From Onishia taeanensis (GTDB lineage: Bacteria; Pseudomonadota; Gammaproteobacteria; Pseudomonadales; Halomonadaceae): a DNA stretch of 64,000 nt. The position numbers and the translations under genes are program-made. The notes beneath the pieces were generated by a model. That model was not told the DNA's origin. It did not search any database and was given only the letters and a program-made list of their open reading frames with translations. The stretch spans positions 337,623-401,622 of the forward strand of contig NZ_JABVXC010000002.1 in assembly GCF_013349955.1 (NCBI RefSeq). Direction: 5' to 3'. This document shows positions 1-8,463 of the stretch, in pieces (the first letter of the stretch is position 1; each line of letters opens with the position of its first letter).

Positions 1-76
1 TGGCTCCCCGAACAGGACTCGAACCTGTGACCCAATGATTAACAGTCATTTGCTCTACCAACTGAGCTATCGGGGA
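1..76 (-). tRNA. tRNA-Asn(GTT), copy 1
   Basis: Read on the minus strand this is a complete 76-nt cloverleaf with a 7-bp acceptor stem, an anticodon loop CTGTTAA giving anticodon GTT, a TTCGAGT T-loop and an encoded CCA end. It is identical to the copies at 105-180 and 209-284 and is the promoter-distal member of the cluster. The window begins at its CCA end, so further copies could lie outside. Confidence 0.97.
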
Positions 77-104
77 ATGACCCTATCGATCACAATGCTC
101 CGTG

Positions 105-180
105 TGGCTCCCCGAACAGGACTCGAACCTGTGACCCAATGATTAACAGTCATTTGCTCTACCAACTGAGCTATCGGGGA
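105..180 (-). tRNA. tRNA-Asn(GTT), copy 2
   Basis: Identical in sequence to copies 1 and 3: anticodon GTT, encoded CCA, 76 nt. It is separated from both neighbours by the same 28-bp spacer, so the three are probably cut from one transcript. Confidence 0.97.
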
Positions 181-208
181 ATGACCCTATCGATCACAAT
201 GCTCCGTG

Positions 209-284
209 TGGCTCCCCGAACAGGACTCGAACCTGTGACCCAATGATTAACAGTCATTTGCTCTACCAACTGAGCTATCGGGGA
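209..284 (-). tRNA. tRNA-Asn(GTT), copy 3
   Basis: Promoter-proximal copy of the identical tRNA-Asn genes (anticodon GTT, 76 nt with CCA). Its 5' flank differs from the shared spacer and leads to the promoter at 305-332. Confidence 0.97.
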
Positions 285-304
285 ATGACCGGAACACGCG
301 ACGT

Positions 305-332
305 AGTATAAGGATTGGTGGCGCAAGGTCAA
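305..332 (-). promoter_or_regulatory. sigma70-type promoter of the tRNA-Asn cluster
   Basis: On the minus strand, TTGACC (327-332) and TATACT (305-310) are separated by 16 bp, about 20 bp upstream of the first tRNA-Asn. The stretch after the -10 box is GC-rich (CGTCGCG), as in stable-RNA promoters under stringent control. Confidence 0.7.
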
Positions 333-432
333 GGCCAGTGTGTAAATTCTCACCATAATCCATGGCGAATCAATCACCTGACGCCACAACCAAACCGAAG
401 CAGTGCTGAGCCTGACCGAGACCCATATACGA

Positions 433-463
433 AACAGGCCCGCACCATCGGTGCGGGCCTGTT
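433..463 (-). terminator. terminator after tRNA-Met
   Basis: Perfect 13-bp inverted repeat (433-445 with 451-463) around a 5-nt loop, followed on the minus strand by a short T stretch. It lies just downstream of tRNA-Met and upstream of the tRNA-Asn promoter. Confidence 0.7.
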
Positions 464-474
464 GTCTTGATTCC

Positions 475-551
475 TGGTGGCTACGCCCTGATTCGAACAG
501 GGGACCCCATCATTATGAGTGATGTGCTCTAACCAGCTGAGCTACGTAGCC
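475..551 (-). tRNA. tRNA-Met(CAT), elongator type
   Basis: A 77-nt cloverleaf with acceptor stem GGCTACG/CGTAGCC, anticodon loop CTCATAA (CAT), T-loop TTCGAAT and encoded CCA. The fully paired acceptor stem and the body fit elongator tRNA-Met rather than the initiator. A tRNA-Ile2 with lysidine-modified CAT is the alternative but is less likely from the body sequence. Confidence 0.93.
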
Positions 552-591
552 ACACCGCTACCGATGGCTTAGCGCTCGGTAACGGGGGCGT

Positions 592-620
592 ATTATGCAT
601 GCCCCAGCTACGCTTGGCAA
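592..620 (-). promoter_or_regulatory. promoter of tRNA-Met
   Basis: On the minus strand TTGCCA (615-620) and CATAAT (592-597) are 17 bp apart, about 40 bp upstream of the tRNA. A G/C-rich stretch follows the -10 box. Confidence 0.55.
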
Positions 621-643
621 GCATGCGATGGTAACGAGCTGGT

Positions 644-1606
644 TTAAATATCCAGCGCCTGCTTCACCGCGGGCAAACCTGACTCACCGTCTACGGTGGT
701 CACGCCCTCAAGCCAACCCTCAAGGACTGCCGGGTTGGCCTGCAGGTAAGCGCGTGCAGCCTCGCGCGGCTTTTCCCCGTCGTCCATGATGTTACCCATC
801 AGTTGGTTTTCCATCTCCAGGGTAAAGGATAGGTTATTGAGAAGCGTTCCAACATTGGCACATTCCTGCGCATAGTTGGCGCGGGTGTTGGTATAGACGG
901 TAGCACCGCCCAAGTTAGGGCCAAAGTAGTCATCGGCGCCTTCAAGGTAGGCAATGTCGAAATTGGTGTTCATCGGGTGCGGCTCCCAGCCCAGGAACAC
1001 CATCCAGTCCTCGCGGCTGGAGCGAGAGCTCAACTCGGCCAACATGCCCGCCTCACTGGAATCGATCAGCTCCCAGTCGCCAAGGCCAAAGGCTTTGTCA
1101 TCAATCATGTCCTGGATCAACATGTTGCCGTCGTTGCCGGCTTCGATGCCGTAAATTTCGCTATCGAACTGTTCGGCATGATCGGCCAGATCCGCCACAC
1201 TGGTAACACCAGCGTCATAGACATACTGCGGCACCGCCAGGGTGTACTTGGCACCCTCGAGGTTGGCGTTCAAACGATCCACCGTACCCTGCTCGACGTA
1301 GGGGTCACTGATCGACGCCATTGACGGCATCCAATTGCCCAGAAAGACATCAAAGTCGCCGTTCTTCATGCCAGAGTAGGCGATCGGCACAGAGACCGTA
1401 TCGACCCGTGTCTCGTACCCCAGCGCCTCGAGCACCTCGGAGGTCAGGGCGGTCGTCGCGGTGATATCGGTCCAGCCCACCTCAGCAAAGCGCACTTTCT
1501 GGCAGGATTCCGGAGCAGCCGCCTGGCTCTGTGTCGCCGCCAGGGTGAGCGCGCCGGCGCTCAGGGCCATCAAGGACATCTTGAGAGTCGGGATCGTCTT
1601 GGACAT
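644..1606 (-). CDS. choline/glycine-betaine ABC transporter, periplasmic binding protein (ChoX/OpuAC type)
   Basis: A 320-residue substrate-binding protein that should capture choline or betaine in the periplasm. The start at 1606 gives a classic signal peptide (MSKTIPTLKMSLMALSAG, then an AAATQSQA cleavage region) and has AGAGG upstream; an in-frame start further upstream would bury it. The mature protein opens with a ChoX-like segment (VRFAEVGWTDI), and internal stretches such as FLGNWMPSM and FLGWEPHPM carry the aromatics typical of the quaternary-amine box. No permease or ATPase gene is adjacent, so it is an orphan binding protein here. It diverges from betI across one operator, which suggests choline-responsive control by BetI. 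Confidence 0.88.
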   Translation of the reverse strand: MSKTIPTLKMSLMALSAGALTLAATQSQAAAPESCQKVRFAEVGWTDITATTALTSEVLEALGYETRVDTVSVPIAYSGMKNGDFDVFLGNWMPSMASISDPYVEQGTVDRLNANLEGAKYTLAVPQYVYDAGVTSVADLADHAEQFDSEIYGIEAGNDGNMLIQDMIDDKAFGLGDWELIDSSEAGMLAELSSRSSREDWMVFLGWEPHPMNTNFDIAYLEGADDYFGPNLGGATVYTNTRANYAQECANVGTLLNNLSFTLEMENQLMGNIMDDGEKPREAARAYLQANPAVLEGWLEGVTTVDGESGLPAVKQALDI

Positions 1607-1730
1607 AGGGATCGAACCTCTTATTGGTCTAAAAAAGGGAGCGACTGAGCCATGCAGAACGGGACGCGCAAGACATCGCCTGGTGCACGGCAAGCCCCCG
1701 GATCATAGGCCGAGTTGGCCGACATCTTTT

Positions 1731-1752
1731 ATTGATTGAACGTTCAATAAAA
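1731..1752. promoter_or_regulatory. BetI-type operator
   Basis: A perfect 14-bp palindrome ATTGAACGTTCAAT (1735-1748) inside an AT-rich flank lies between the divergent choline-binding gene and betI. BetI, a TetR-family repressor, binds this kind of inverted repeat in other gammaproteobacteria. The position lets one site serve both promoters. Confidence 0.75.
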
Positions 1753-1837
1753 AAGATGCATACTTAACACCATAGAACATTTGCCTTCCCCTGCCCACCC
1801 GGCATGGGAAAGACCAAACAGAAGAGGAGTTGCCACG

Positions 1838-2452
1838 GTGCCGAAAGTCGGAATGGAACCCATCCGCCGCCGTCAGCTGATCCAGGCCACCATGGAGGCC
1901 ATCGACGAAGCAGGCCTGGCCGATGCCACCGTGGTTCGCATCGCCCGGCTGGCAGGGGTCTCGGCAGGCATCATCAGCCACTACTTCGGTGGCAAGGATG
2001 GGCTGCTGGAGGCCACCATGCGCCAGATCCTGAAAGACCTGGGCGATGCGGTTCATCAACGCCGTCAGGGGCTGCCCAAACATGCCCCTCGGGCCCACAT
2101 GCGCGCCATCATCGACGGCAACTTCGACCGCAGCCAGGTCAGCCAGTCGGTGATGAAGACTTGGCTGGCCTTCTGGGCAAGCAGCATGCACCGCACCACG
2201 CTGCATCGGCTGCAGCACGTCAATGATCGTCGGCTTTACTCCAATCTCTGCCATCAGTTCAGGCAGTGCCTGCCGAAGCAGCAGGCCCGGGAGGCCGCTG
2301 GCGGGCTGGCTGCCATGATCGATGGCCTCTGGCTGCGCGGTGCCTTGGCGCCCGAAGGGCTCGATGTGGATCGTGCCCGCAAGCTTGCCTACGACTACCT
2401 GGACGAGAAACTTGCCCACGGCGCAGAGCACAGTGCACTGCGCAGGGCCTAA
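1838..2452 (+). CDS. betI: HTH-type transcriptional repressor BetI
   Basis: TetR-family repressor of the choline-to-betaine genes, released by choline. The GTG at 1838 is chosen because GAGGAG sits 8 nt upstream and the protein then begins [15 protein letters not shown], matching the N-terminus of E. coli BetI. The N-terminal HTH ([16 protein letters not shown], about residues 30-46) and the body segment [10 protein letters not shown] are characteristic. The protein is 204 residues, normal for the family. It is first in betI-betB-betA, with betB 22 bp downstream behind AGGAGG. Confidence 0.95.
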   Translation: MPKVGMEPIRRRQLIQATMEAIDEAGLADATVVRIARLAGVSAGIISHYFGGKDGLLEATMRQILKDLGDAVHQRRQGLPKHAPRAHMRAIIDGNFDRSQVSQSVMKTWLAFWASSMHRTTLHRLQHVNDRRLYSNLCHQFRQCLPKQQAREAAGGLAAMIDGLWLRGALAPEGLDVDRARKLAYDYLDEKLAHGAEHSALRRA

Positions 2453-2474
2453 CGCACACTTTTAGGAGGTTCTC

Positions 2475-3959
2475 ATGACGACACTTCCCACTCAGCAACT
2501 CTATATCAACGGAAAGCTGACCGACGCCACCTCCGGCGAGACCTTCTCCGTCACCAACCCGCTCGACGGCTCGCTGATCGCCAACATCCAGCAGGCTAGC
2601 CAAGCCGACGTGGATGCCGCCGTCGCTGCAGCCCGTGAAGGACAAAAAGTCTGGGCAGCCATGAGCGGCATGGAGCGGTCACGTATCCTGCTCAAGGCCG
2701 TGGCACTCCTGAGAGAGCGCAATGACGAGCTGGCCAAACTCGAGACCCTCAACACCGGCAAGCCGATCAGCGAGACCGCGGCGGTCGATATCGTCACTGG
2801 CGCCGACGCCCTCGAATACTTCGCCGGACTGGCGCCTGCCATCGAAGGCACCCAGATCCCGCTGCGTGAGGACTCCTTCGTCTACACTCGCCGGGAGCCG
2901 CTGGGCGTAATCGGCTCGATCGGCGCCTGGAACTACCCGATCCAGATCGCCTGCTGGAAGGCCGCCCCAGCCCTGGCCGCCGGCAATGCCGTGGTCTTCA
3001 AGCCCAGCGAAGTGACCCCGCTGACCACCCTGAAGCTTGCCGAGATCTTTACCGAAGCCGGCCTGCCCGCTGGTGTCTTCAACGTGGTGCAGGGCGATGG
3101 CCGCGTCGGCCAGATGCTGACCGCCCACCAGGGCATCGACAAAGTGTCCTTCACCGGTGAAGTCGGTACTGGCAAGAAAGTCATGTCCGCCTCGGCAAGC
3201 TCGAGCCTCAAGGACGTGACGATGGAGCTAGGCGGCAAGTCTCCGCTGATCGTCTTCGAAGACGCCGATCTTGATCGCGCTGCCGATGCGGCGATGATGG
3301 CCAACTTCTATTCCAGCGGTCAGATTTGCACCAACGGCACCCGCGTATTCGTTCATGCCAGCGTCAAGGAGGCCTTCGAGGCTAAGCTCGTCGAGCGCGT
3401 CAAGCGCATCAAGGCCGGCGACCCGATGGACCCGGCGGTCAACTTCGGTCCGCTGGTCAGCTTCGAGCATCAGGAGAAAGTCCTGTCCTACATCGCGCTC
3501 GGCAAGCAAGAAGGCGCTCGCGTGCTGATCGGCGGCGAAGCCTGGGACCAGGGCGATGCACACGGAGTCGACTGGGCCAAAGGCGCCTGGGCGGCCCCGA
3601 CCGTGTTCACCGACTGCACCGACGAGATGCGCATCGTGCGTGAGGAAATCTTCGGTCCAGTCATGTCCGTGCTGGCCTTCGACGACGAAGACGAAGTGAT
3701 CCGCCGCGCCAACGATACCGAGTACGGCTTGGCCGCAGGCGTCTTCACCGAAAACCTGAACCGAGCGCACCGCAGCATCCATCGCCTTGAGGCTGGCATC
3801 TGCTGGATCAATACCTGGGGTGATTCCCCGGCGGAGATGCCGGTGGGCGGCTACAAGCAATCGGGCGTAGGCCGTGAGAACGGTATTTCGACCCTGAATC
3901 ACTACACCCAGATCAAGTCCGTGCAGATCGAGATGGCGCCCTTCGAATCGGTGTTCTGA
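2475..3959 (+). CDS. betB: betaine aldehyde dehydrogenase
   Basis: NAD(P)-dependent oxidation of betaine aldehyde to glycine betaine, the second step of osmoprotectant synthesis. It is 494 residues, the usual length. Visible motifs are the cofactor-binding PWN-like segment ([20 protein letters not shown]), the general-base glutamate in ELGGKSP and the nucleophilic cysteine in [15 protein letters not shown] precedes the ATG. It lies between betI and betA, and the combination makes the assignment secure over other aldehyde dehydrogenases. Confidence 0.96.
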   Translation: MTTLPTQQLYINGKLTDATSGETFSVTNPLDGSLIANIQQASQADVDAAVAAAREGQKVWAAMSGMERSRILLKAVALLRERNDELAKLETLNTGKPISETAAVDIVTGADALEYFAGLAPAIEGTQIPLREDSFVYTRREPLGVIGSIGAWNYPIQIACWKAAPALAAGNAVVFKPSEVTPLTTLKLAEIFTEAGLPAGVFNVVQGDGRVGQMLTAHQGIDKVSFTGEVGTGKKVMSASASSSLKDVTMELGGKSPLIVFEDADLDRAADAAMMANFYSSGQICTNGTRVFVHASVKEAFEAKLVERVKRIKAGDPMDPAVNFGPLVSFEHQEKVLSYIALGKQEGARVLIGGEAWDQGDAHGVDWAKGAWAAPTVFTDCTDEMRIVREEIFGPVMSVLAFDDEDEVIRRANDTEYGLAAGVFTENLNRAHRSIHRLEAGICWINTWGDSPAEMPVGGYKQSGVGRENGISTLNHYTQIKSVQIEMAPFESVF

Positions 3960-4001
3960 TTCTCCCCTGACGCCACCCTGGAAAACGGCACGACCCACGC
4001 C

Positions 4002-4035
4002 TGCCATGCCCCATCAGGGCATGGCACGGTGTTTT
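4002..4035 (+). terminator. intercistronic hairpin between betB and betA
   Basis: Perfect 10-bp inverted repeat TGCCATGCCC/GGGCATGGCA around a 5-nt loop, followed after 5 bases by TTTT. It could attenuate read-through or protect the 3' end of the betIB message, letting betA be expressed at a different level. Confidence 0.5.
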
Positions 4036-4120
4036 GCGTCCTTTCTTCTGAGGCCGTCGTTTTCCTGCGTCACTCAGTGTTTGTTCGTTACTCCAATTTA
4101 CTGATCAGGAGGGCTTGTCG

Positions 4121-5812
4121 ATGACACAGCCTAGAGAGTTCGATTACATCATCGTTGGCGCTGGCTCGGCCGGCAATGTGCTCGCCACTCGACTGACCGA
4201 GGACGCTGACGTCTCGGTACTGCTGCTCGAGGCCGGCGGCAAGGACCATCGCTTCGATTTCCGCACCCAGATGCCGGCGGCCCTGGCCTATCCGCTGCAA
4301 GGCAAGCGCTACAACTGGGCCTTCGAGACCGATCCTGAACCGCACATGGACAACCGTCGCATGGAATGCGGTCGTGGCAAGGGCCTCGGCGGCTCCTCGC
4401 TGATCAATGGCATGTGCTACATCCGCGGTAACGCCCTGGACTATGACAACTGGGCCAAGAACTCGGGGCTCGAGGACTGGACCTACGCCGACTGCCTGCC
4501 GTACTTCCGCAAGGCCGAGACCCGCGACATCGGCCCCAACGACTACCACGGTGGTGACGGCCCGGTCGCAGTGGCCACCCCGAAAGCGGGCAACAACCCG
4601 CTCTATCACGCCTTCATCGACGCAGGCGTCGAGGCCGGCTACCCGCGCACCGAGGACGTCAACGGCTACCAGCAGGAAGGCTTCGGGCCGATGGACCGTT
4701 TCGTGACCCCCAACGGCCGTCGCGCTTCCACCGCCCGCGGCTACCTGGACACCGCCAAACAGCGCTCCAACCTGACCATCGTCACCCGGGCCACCACCGA
4801 TCGCATTCTCTTCGAGGGCAAGCGTGCGGTGGGCGTCAGCTACCTGCACAAGGACCAGGCGGTCGAGGCCCGCGCCCGCCGCGAGGTGCTGGTGTGTTCC
4901 GGTGCCATCGCTTCACCGCAACTGCTGCAGCGCTCCGGTGTCGGCAATGCCGAGCTGCTCAAGCAGTTCGACATCCCGGTGGTCCATGACCTCAAGGGCG
5001 TGGGCGAGAATCTCCAGGATCACCTGGAGATGTACATCCAGTACGAGTGCAAGAAGCCGATCTCCCTGTACCCGGCGCTCAAGTGGTACAACCAGCCGAA
5101 GATCGGCTTGGAGTGGATGCTCAACGGTACCGGCATCGGCGCCAGCAACCAGTTTGAAGCGGCCGGCTTCATTCGCTCGAGCGATGACGAAAAGTGGCCT
5201 AACTTGCAGTACCACTTCCTGCCGATCGCCATCAACTACAACGGCACCAGCGCCATCCAGGCACACGGCTTCCAGGCCCACGTCGGCTCGATGCGCTCTG
5301 AGAGCCGCGGTCGCGTCAAGCTGACCTCGCGCGACCCCAAGGCCGCGCCGAGCATCCTGTTCAACTACATGTCCACCGACAAGGACTGGCAGGAGTTCCG
5401 CGACGCCATCCGTCTGACCCGCGAGATCATCGCCCAGCCAGCCATGGACGAGTTTCGTGGTCGCGAGCTCGCCCCCGGCCCGGACGTGCAGTCCGATGCC
5501 GAGCTCGATGCCTTCGTGCGCGAGCATGCCGAGACCGCTTACCACCCCTGCGGCACATGCCGCATGGGCGAGGGCGAAGATGCCGTGGTCGATGGCGCCG
5601 GCCGCGTGCACGGCCTCGAGGGTCTGCGGGTGGTCGATGCCTCGCTTTTCCCGCTTATCCCTACCGGCAACCTCAACGCACCGACGATCATGCTGGCCGA
5701 GAAGATGGCCGACAAAATCCGTGGCCGTGAGCCCCTGGCTCCCTCCAAAGCGCCCTACTACGTCGCTGAAGATACACCGGCCCAGGCGGCGCCCCAATAC
5801 CGCCTGAACTAA
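4121..5812 (+). CDS. betA: choline dehydrogenase
   Basis: FAD-dependent GMC oxidoreductase that oxidises choline to betaine aldehyde, normally membrane-associated. The start at ATG 4121 lies 7 nt after AGGAGG; an in-frame TTG two codons upstream is too close to the ribosome site. The N-terminus carries the FAD dinucleotide fold ([17 protein letters not shown]), followed by the GMC signature [15 protein letters not shown], and near the C-terminus the catalytic region [10 protein letters not shown]. The protein is 563 residues, as expected. It is the last gene of the bet operon and is followed by a strong terminator. Confidence 0.96.
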   Translation: MTQPREFDYIIVGAGSAGNVLATRLTEDADVSVLLLEAGGKDHRFDFRTQMPAALAYPLQGKRYNWAFETDPEPHMDNRRMECGRGKGLGGSSLINGMCYIRGNALDYDNWAKNSGLEDWTYADCLPYFRKAETRDIGPNDYHGGDGPVAVATPKAGNNPLYHAFIDAGVEAGYPRTEDVNGYQQEGFGPMDRFVTPNGRRASTARGYLDTAKQRSNLTIVTRATTDRILFEGKRAVGVSYLHKDQAVEARARREVLVCSGAIASPQLLQRSGVGNAELLKQFDIPVVHDLKGVGENLQDHLEMYIQYECKKPISLYPALKWYNQPKIGLEWMLNGTGIGASNQFEAAGFIRSSDDEKWPNLQYHFLPIAINYNGTSAIQAHGFQAHVGSMRSESRGRVKLTSRDPKAAPSILFNYMSTDKDWQEFRDAIRLTREIIAQPAMDEFRGRELAPGPDVQSDAELDAFVREHAETAYHPCGTCRMGEGEDAVVDGAGRVHGLEGLRVVDASLFPLIPTGNLNAPTIMLAEKMADKIRGREPLAPSKAPYYVAEDTPAQAAPQYRLN

Positions 5813-5842
5813 TCAAAAGCACTAGATATGCATGCACTTAAA

Positions 5843-5880
5843 AGCCCCCGAAGGTTAGGCCTTCCGGGGCTATTTTTTTG
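5843..5880 (+). terminator. rho-independent terminator after betA
   Basis: A 12-bp stem (5843-5854 with 5860-5871, one C-C mismatch) is followed by TATTTTTTT. It separates the bet operon from the curli genes. Confidence 0.85.
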
Positions 5881-6181
5881 CTTCTTTTCGGTGAGACCTC
5901 ACCTGCCACAATTCGTCTCCAAAAAGTGACCACCAACATAATATCCTTGCAGCACTCTCAACTTGCGCCTGATTAGTTTTGTAACACTACAAGTATTAGG
6001 CATCTAATATATTAATGTATTAGAAAAACCACATCACAGAGAAATTGACGCCCCAACTAGTGAGTGCCAGTATGAGTCCGAGCGTAAAGAAACGTTACAA
6101 AACGTATCCGCTCATTCCATCGTCGAGCCAGTGGATGGAATTACGACGATATCTCATCGCTATACAGCAAGGGTGATTAAA
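5881..6181 (+). promoter_or_regulatory. AT-rich regulatory region upstream of the curli genes
   Basis: About 300 bp without a gene and clearly more AT-rich than the flanks. A possible promoter is TTGACG (6045-6050), 17 bp, CAGTAT (6068-6073), leaving a leader of about 100 nt before the first curli gene. Upstream at 6004-6023 lies an interrupted palindrome with arms CTAATA/TATTAG, a candidate regulator site. No csgD-like regulator gene is present to suggest who binds it. Confidence 0.4.
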
Positions 6182-6820
6182 ATGAAAAAACTTCTCCTCT
6201 CCGCAAGCATTATGGCCATCATGTCCACTCCGGTCCTGGCGGATAGCAATGAAGTATATATGGAACAGCTGGGCATTATTAACCAGTTCAACTCCGACCA
6301 AAGCGGAAACAACAACACTATTGGCTCTTCTCGTAATGCGGCCACCCAGGATGGTACTGGTAACTACGCAGACCTGGATCAGACTGGGAATCGTAATGGC
6401 ATCGATCGCTTCATGCAAGATGGCAACTATAACCGTGCAGACATCGACCAAGTCGGCTATGGCAACGACTCCAACACCTACCAAAAAGGCGATGGCAACC
6501 AGACAAATGTCGCCCAATATGTCTATGACAACGAATCCAACACCGTGCAAGTTGGCGATGAAAACGTAATTGGCGCCTTCCAGTTTGGCTCCCAGAACGA
6601 TATTTACGCAGAACAGCGTGGCGATGGCAACACCATCAATGCCAGCCAAGTTTTAAACAACAACGACCTCGATGCTGAACAATTTGGCAACGGCAATATG
6701 CTAACGTCATCACAGTTCGGTTCCTACAACCGTATCGATTCTCACCAGCATGGCACTGACAACATGGCACACCTGAGCCAGCAAGGTATCGGAAACCGCG
6801 CCAATGTCGTTCAGCACTGA
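6182..6820 (+). CDS. curlin-repeat amyloid subunit (CsgA-like)
   Basis: A secreted 212-residue amyloid subunit. The ATG at 6182 begins a clear signal peptide (MKKLLLSASIMAIM, cleavage after PVLA). The mature protein is built almost entirely from about 16 half-repeats of the Q-x-G-x-x-N type spaced about 11 residues apart (EQLGIIN, DQSGNNN, DQTGNRN, MQDGNYN, DQVGYGN, EQRGDGN, EQFGNGN, SQQGIGN and others), i.e. about eight curlin repeats. E. coli CsgA has five, so this is a longer version. It is low in charge and rich in N, Q, G and D. It is the first gene of the curli cluster and is followed by a terminator-like hairpin, which would give excess subunit mRNA. Confidence 0.88.
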   Translation: MKKLLLSASIMAIMSTPVLADSNEVYMEQLGIINQFNSDQSGNNNTIGSSRNAATQDGTGNYADLDQTGNRNGIDRFMQDGNYNRADIDQVGYGNDSNTYQKGDGNQTNVAQYVYDNESNTVQVGDENVIGAFQFGSQNDIYAEQRGDGNTINASQVLNNNDLDAEQFGNGNMLTSSQFGSYNRIDSHQHGTDNMAHLSQQGIGNRANVVQH

Positions 6821-6846
6821 TTAAGGGCTGAAACCTTCAAGATCTG

Positions 6847-6876
6847 CCGGGCATCCAGTGGGGTGCCCGGGTTTTC
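6847..6876 (+). terminator. partial terminator between csgA-like gene and the rest
   Basis: A 10-bp stem CCGGGCATCC/GGGTGCCCGG (one G-T pair) with loop AGT is followed directly by GTTTTCTC. It lies 27 bp after the subunit stop and just before the next gene. It would lower expression of the downstream genes relative to the major subunit. Confidence 0.6.
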
Positions 6877-6890
6877 TCAAGGTGCAATGC

Positions 6891-7310
6891 ATGATGCCCC
6901 ACAGCACAGCATGGAACATCAGACGCTCGAGAACGCTATCGAAAGCACTGATCGCTGGCTTTATCACGATCAGTACTGCTCCCTCGGCCATGGCTCAACA
7001 GGTATTCACTCAGCTCAATTGCAAAATTGTCATCGAGCGTGAGGCAGAGGCTGTCAGGGCGACAAGTGTTATCGAGGCTAACAAGCCGACCCGTGCCGAC
7101 TATGTCTTGAGGACACTCAAGATTGATGCCGCCGGCTCCGGAACAAGCGAACAATCCGGTTCCATTTCACTGCTACCCGGTGAGTCCGCTACTACTGCAC
7201 AGACAATTCACCGACTGGCTAAGACAGGTTGGCTCGAATTCCATTTACGCGTTACTGAGCGGTTGACAGGGACCTCGTGTGAGGCCAAGGAAATCGTTAG
7301 CCCAATGTAG
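6891..7310 (+). CDS. curli assembly chaperone-like protein (CsgC/CsgH type)
   Basis: A 139-residue exported protein. The ATG at 6891 is preferred because AAGG lies 8 nt upstream; a GTG at 6858 would sit inside the terminator hairpin. A basic N-terminus and hydrophobic stretch (ALIAGFITISTAPSAMA) form a signal peptide. The mature part is a small beta-rich domain with spacing like CsgC/CsgH (SEQSGSISLLPGESA, then WLEFHLRVTERL). In known systems CsgC and CsgH stop curlin from polymerising in the periplasm. The CXC motif of enteric CsgC is absent, so it is closer in character to CsgH. The call rests on weak similarity plus its place between two curlin genes. Confidence 0.6.
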   Translation: MMPHSTAWNIRRSRTLSKALIAGFITISTAPSAMAQQVFTQLNCKIVIEREAEAVRATSVIEANKPTRADYVLRTLKIDAAGSGTSEQSGSISLLPGESATTAQTIHRLAKTGWLEFHLRVTERLTGTSCEAKEIVSPM

Positions 7311-7361
7311 CATCAGCCAATACAACCACCTGCTAACGTATCGATTAAAAAGGTAAGTGCC

Positions 7362-7931
7362 ATGCAATCAAGAACCTCCCATTATCTCGCTGCACTGGTA
7401 TTTACCTTTTTACCAGCACTTGCATCAGCTAGTGACAGCAGCGCATTCATTACCCAGATCACTAGGAATGATGCTCCAGAGCAGGCTAATGAACGTCAAA
7501 TCGCTAATTTCTCAACACCTGGAACCGGCCAACTCGGCGCCTTGGATATCGACCGTCTGGCACTTTCGCAAGTATCAGCAAGCAACCAGCACGGCACACT
7601 TTCGGTTGCTAACCAGCAGGGAAAAGACAATCGCCTCTCCGTTGTCGCCATGGGTAGGGGAAATATCACCCTGCAGCAACAGCAGGGGGTAGGCAACACA
7701 TCGGATATAGCGCTTGCTGGTCAACGCAATGCTATTTCAGTAGATCAACGTGGCAACTACCTAGACTCAGACATAAAGGTAGTAGGAAGTAATAAAGTCA
7801 TTTTCCACTTTCAGCGAGGCACCGGTCAGAGTGGCCATCAACAGCCACTACTTTATACGGGGAACCAGCGAGAAGCACAGGTCATCCTCGACACCCCCAA
7901 GGGGCGGCTGACCAAAACAATAGCCAACTGA
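7362..7931 (+). CDS. curlin-repeat minor subunit/nucleator (CsgB-like)
   Basis: A 189-residue secreted protein with a signal peptide (YLAALVFTFLPALASA) behind an AAAAGG ribosome site. Only the middle, about residues 70-145, carries curlin-type half-repeats (NQQGKDN, QQGVGN, LAGQRN, DQRGNY), fewer and less regular than in the 6182 gene. A basic, non-repetitive tail follows (GNQREAQVILDTPKGRLTK). A short repeat core plus a charged tail fits a CsgB-type nucleator that anchors the fibre. The order csgA-csgC-csgB differs from E. coli csgBAC. Confidence 0.68.
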   Translation: MQSRTSHYLAALVFTFLPALASASDSSAFITQITRNDAPEQANERQIANFSTPGTGQLGALDIDRLALSQVSASNQHGTLSVANQQGKDNRLSVVAMGRGNITLQQQQGVGNTSDIALAGQRNAISVDQRGNYLDSDIKVVGSNKVIFHFQRGTGQSGHQQPLLYTGNQREAQVILDTPKGRLTKTIAN

Positions 7932-7958
7932 CAATCGTCCTTAGAGGAAGATACGTAA

Positions 7959-8438
7959 ATGAAGACTACTACGCCACTCACTATCTCATCACTTACTGCC
8001 GCCTCATCACTTACTGTCTCATCACTTACTATAATAGTGGCAGCTACTCTGCTCTTTCCCATTAGTGCTTGCGCAGGCGATCTGACCTATCGCCCCATCA
8101 ACCCTTCATTTGGCGGCGACCCCTTCAATAGCTCTCATCTGCTGCAAATGGCTGACATACAAAATCAGTACAAGGACGATGGTAGCGACCTTGACTCACT
8201 GTTCGCGGAGGAAACGGCTGCTGATCAGTTTGTCTCCTCAATGCAAGGCACGATGATTTCCGGCGCATCCTCACAACTGAGAGAAGCCATCTTCGAAGAT
8301 GGGGCACCACCCTCGGGAACCTTCACATTGAACGGTGCCACAGTGACATATGAGACGGTCAACAGCCGTGTCCTAGTAAAGGTGTCGGATGGCATCACTA
8401 CCAATTCCTTTGACATCCCTAAGCCCAATACTAACTAA
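7959..8438 (+). CDS. csgF: curli production/assembly component CsgF
   Basis: CsgF couples curlin export through CsgG to surface nucleation. The mature N-terminus LTYRPINPSFGGDPFN matches the CsgF signature FRNPNFGGNP, the segment that inserts in the CsgG pore. Continuing features are LLQMADIQNQYKDD and a C-terminal beta domain. The signal peptide is unusually long, about 40 residues, because a 15/18-bp sequence encoding SSLT is repeated three times in it. The residues before cleavage (PISAC) happen to resemble a lipobox, but ordinary cleavage before GDL is the parallel of E. coli. AGAGGAAG precedes the ATG. Confidence 0.88.
   Translation: MKTTTPLTISSLTAASSLTVSSLTIIVAATLLFPISACAGDLTYRPINPSFGGDPFNSSHLLQMADIQNQYKDDGSDLDSLFAEETAADQFVSSMQGTMISGASSQLREAIFEDGAPPSGTFTLNGATVTYETVNSRVLVKVSDGITTNSFDIPKPNTN
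7985..8030 (+). repeat. in-frame triplicated element in the csgF signal peptide
   Basis: CTCATCACTTACTG occurs at 7985 and 8003, and all but its last base at 8018. The spacings are 18 and 15 bp, both multiples of three, so copy-number change would lengthen or shorten the signal peptide without a frameshift. Confidence 0.85.
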
Positions 8439-8463
8439 TCAGCATTTACGCGCAGGGAATATC

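Larger units (their letters stand above)
1..284. repeat. 104-bp tandem repeat carrying tRNA-Asn
   Basis: The unit is one tRNA-Asn (76 bp) plus a 28-bp spacer. Spacers 77-104 and 181-208 are identical, so the array is two full units plus a third tRNA. Perfect identity, including the spacer, points to recent duplication or gene conversion. Confidence 0.95.

Noticed and set aside
1-284. tRNA array as an integration (att) site of a genomic island
   Set aside because: No integrase gene or partial tRNA repeat is found nearby; the repeats are complete tRNA genes.
6858-6890. GTG start for the CsgC/CsgH-like gene
   Set aside because: It lies in the terminator hairpin with no ribosome site; ATG 6891 has AAGG at proper distance and begins the signal peptide region.
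8050-8085. CsgF as a lipoprotein, because ISAC resembles a lipobox
   Set aside because: Known CsgF is cleaved by signal peptidase I at the equivalent position, and cleavage before GDL fits that; the cysteine is probably coincidental.
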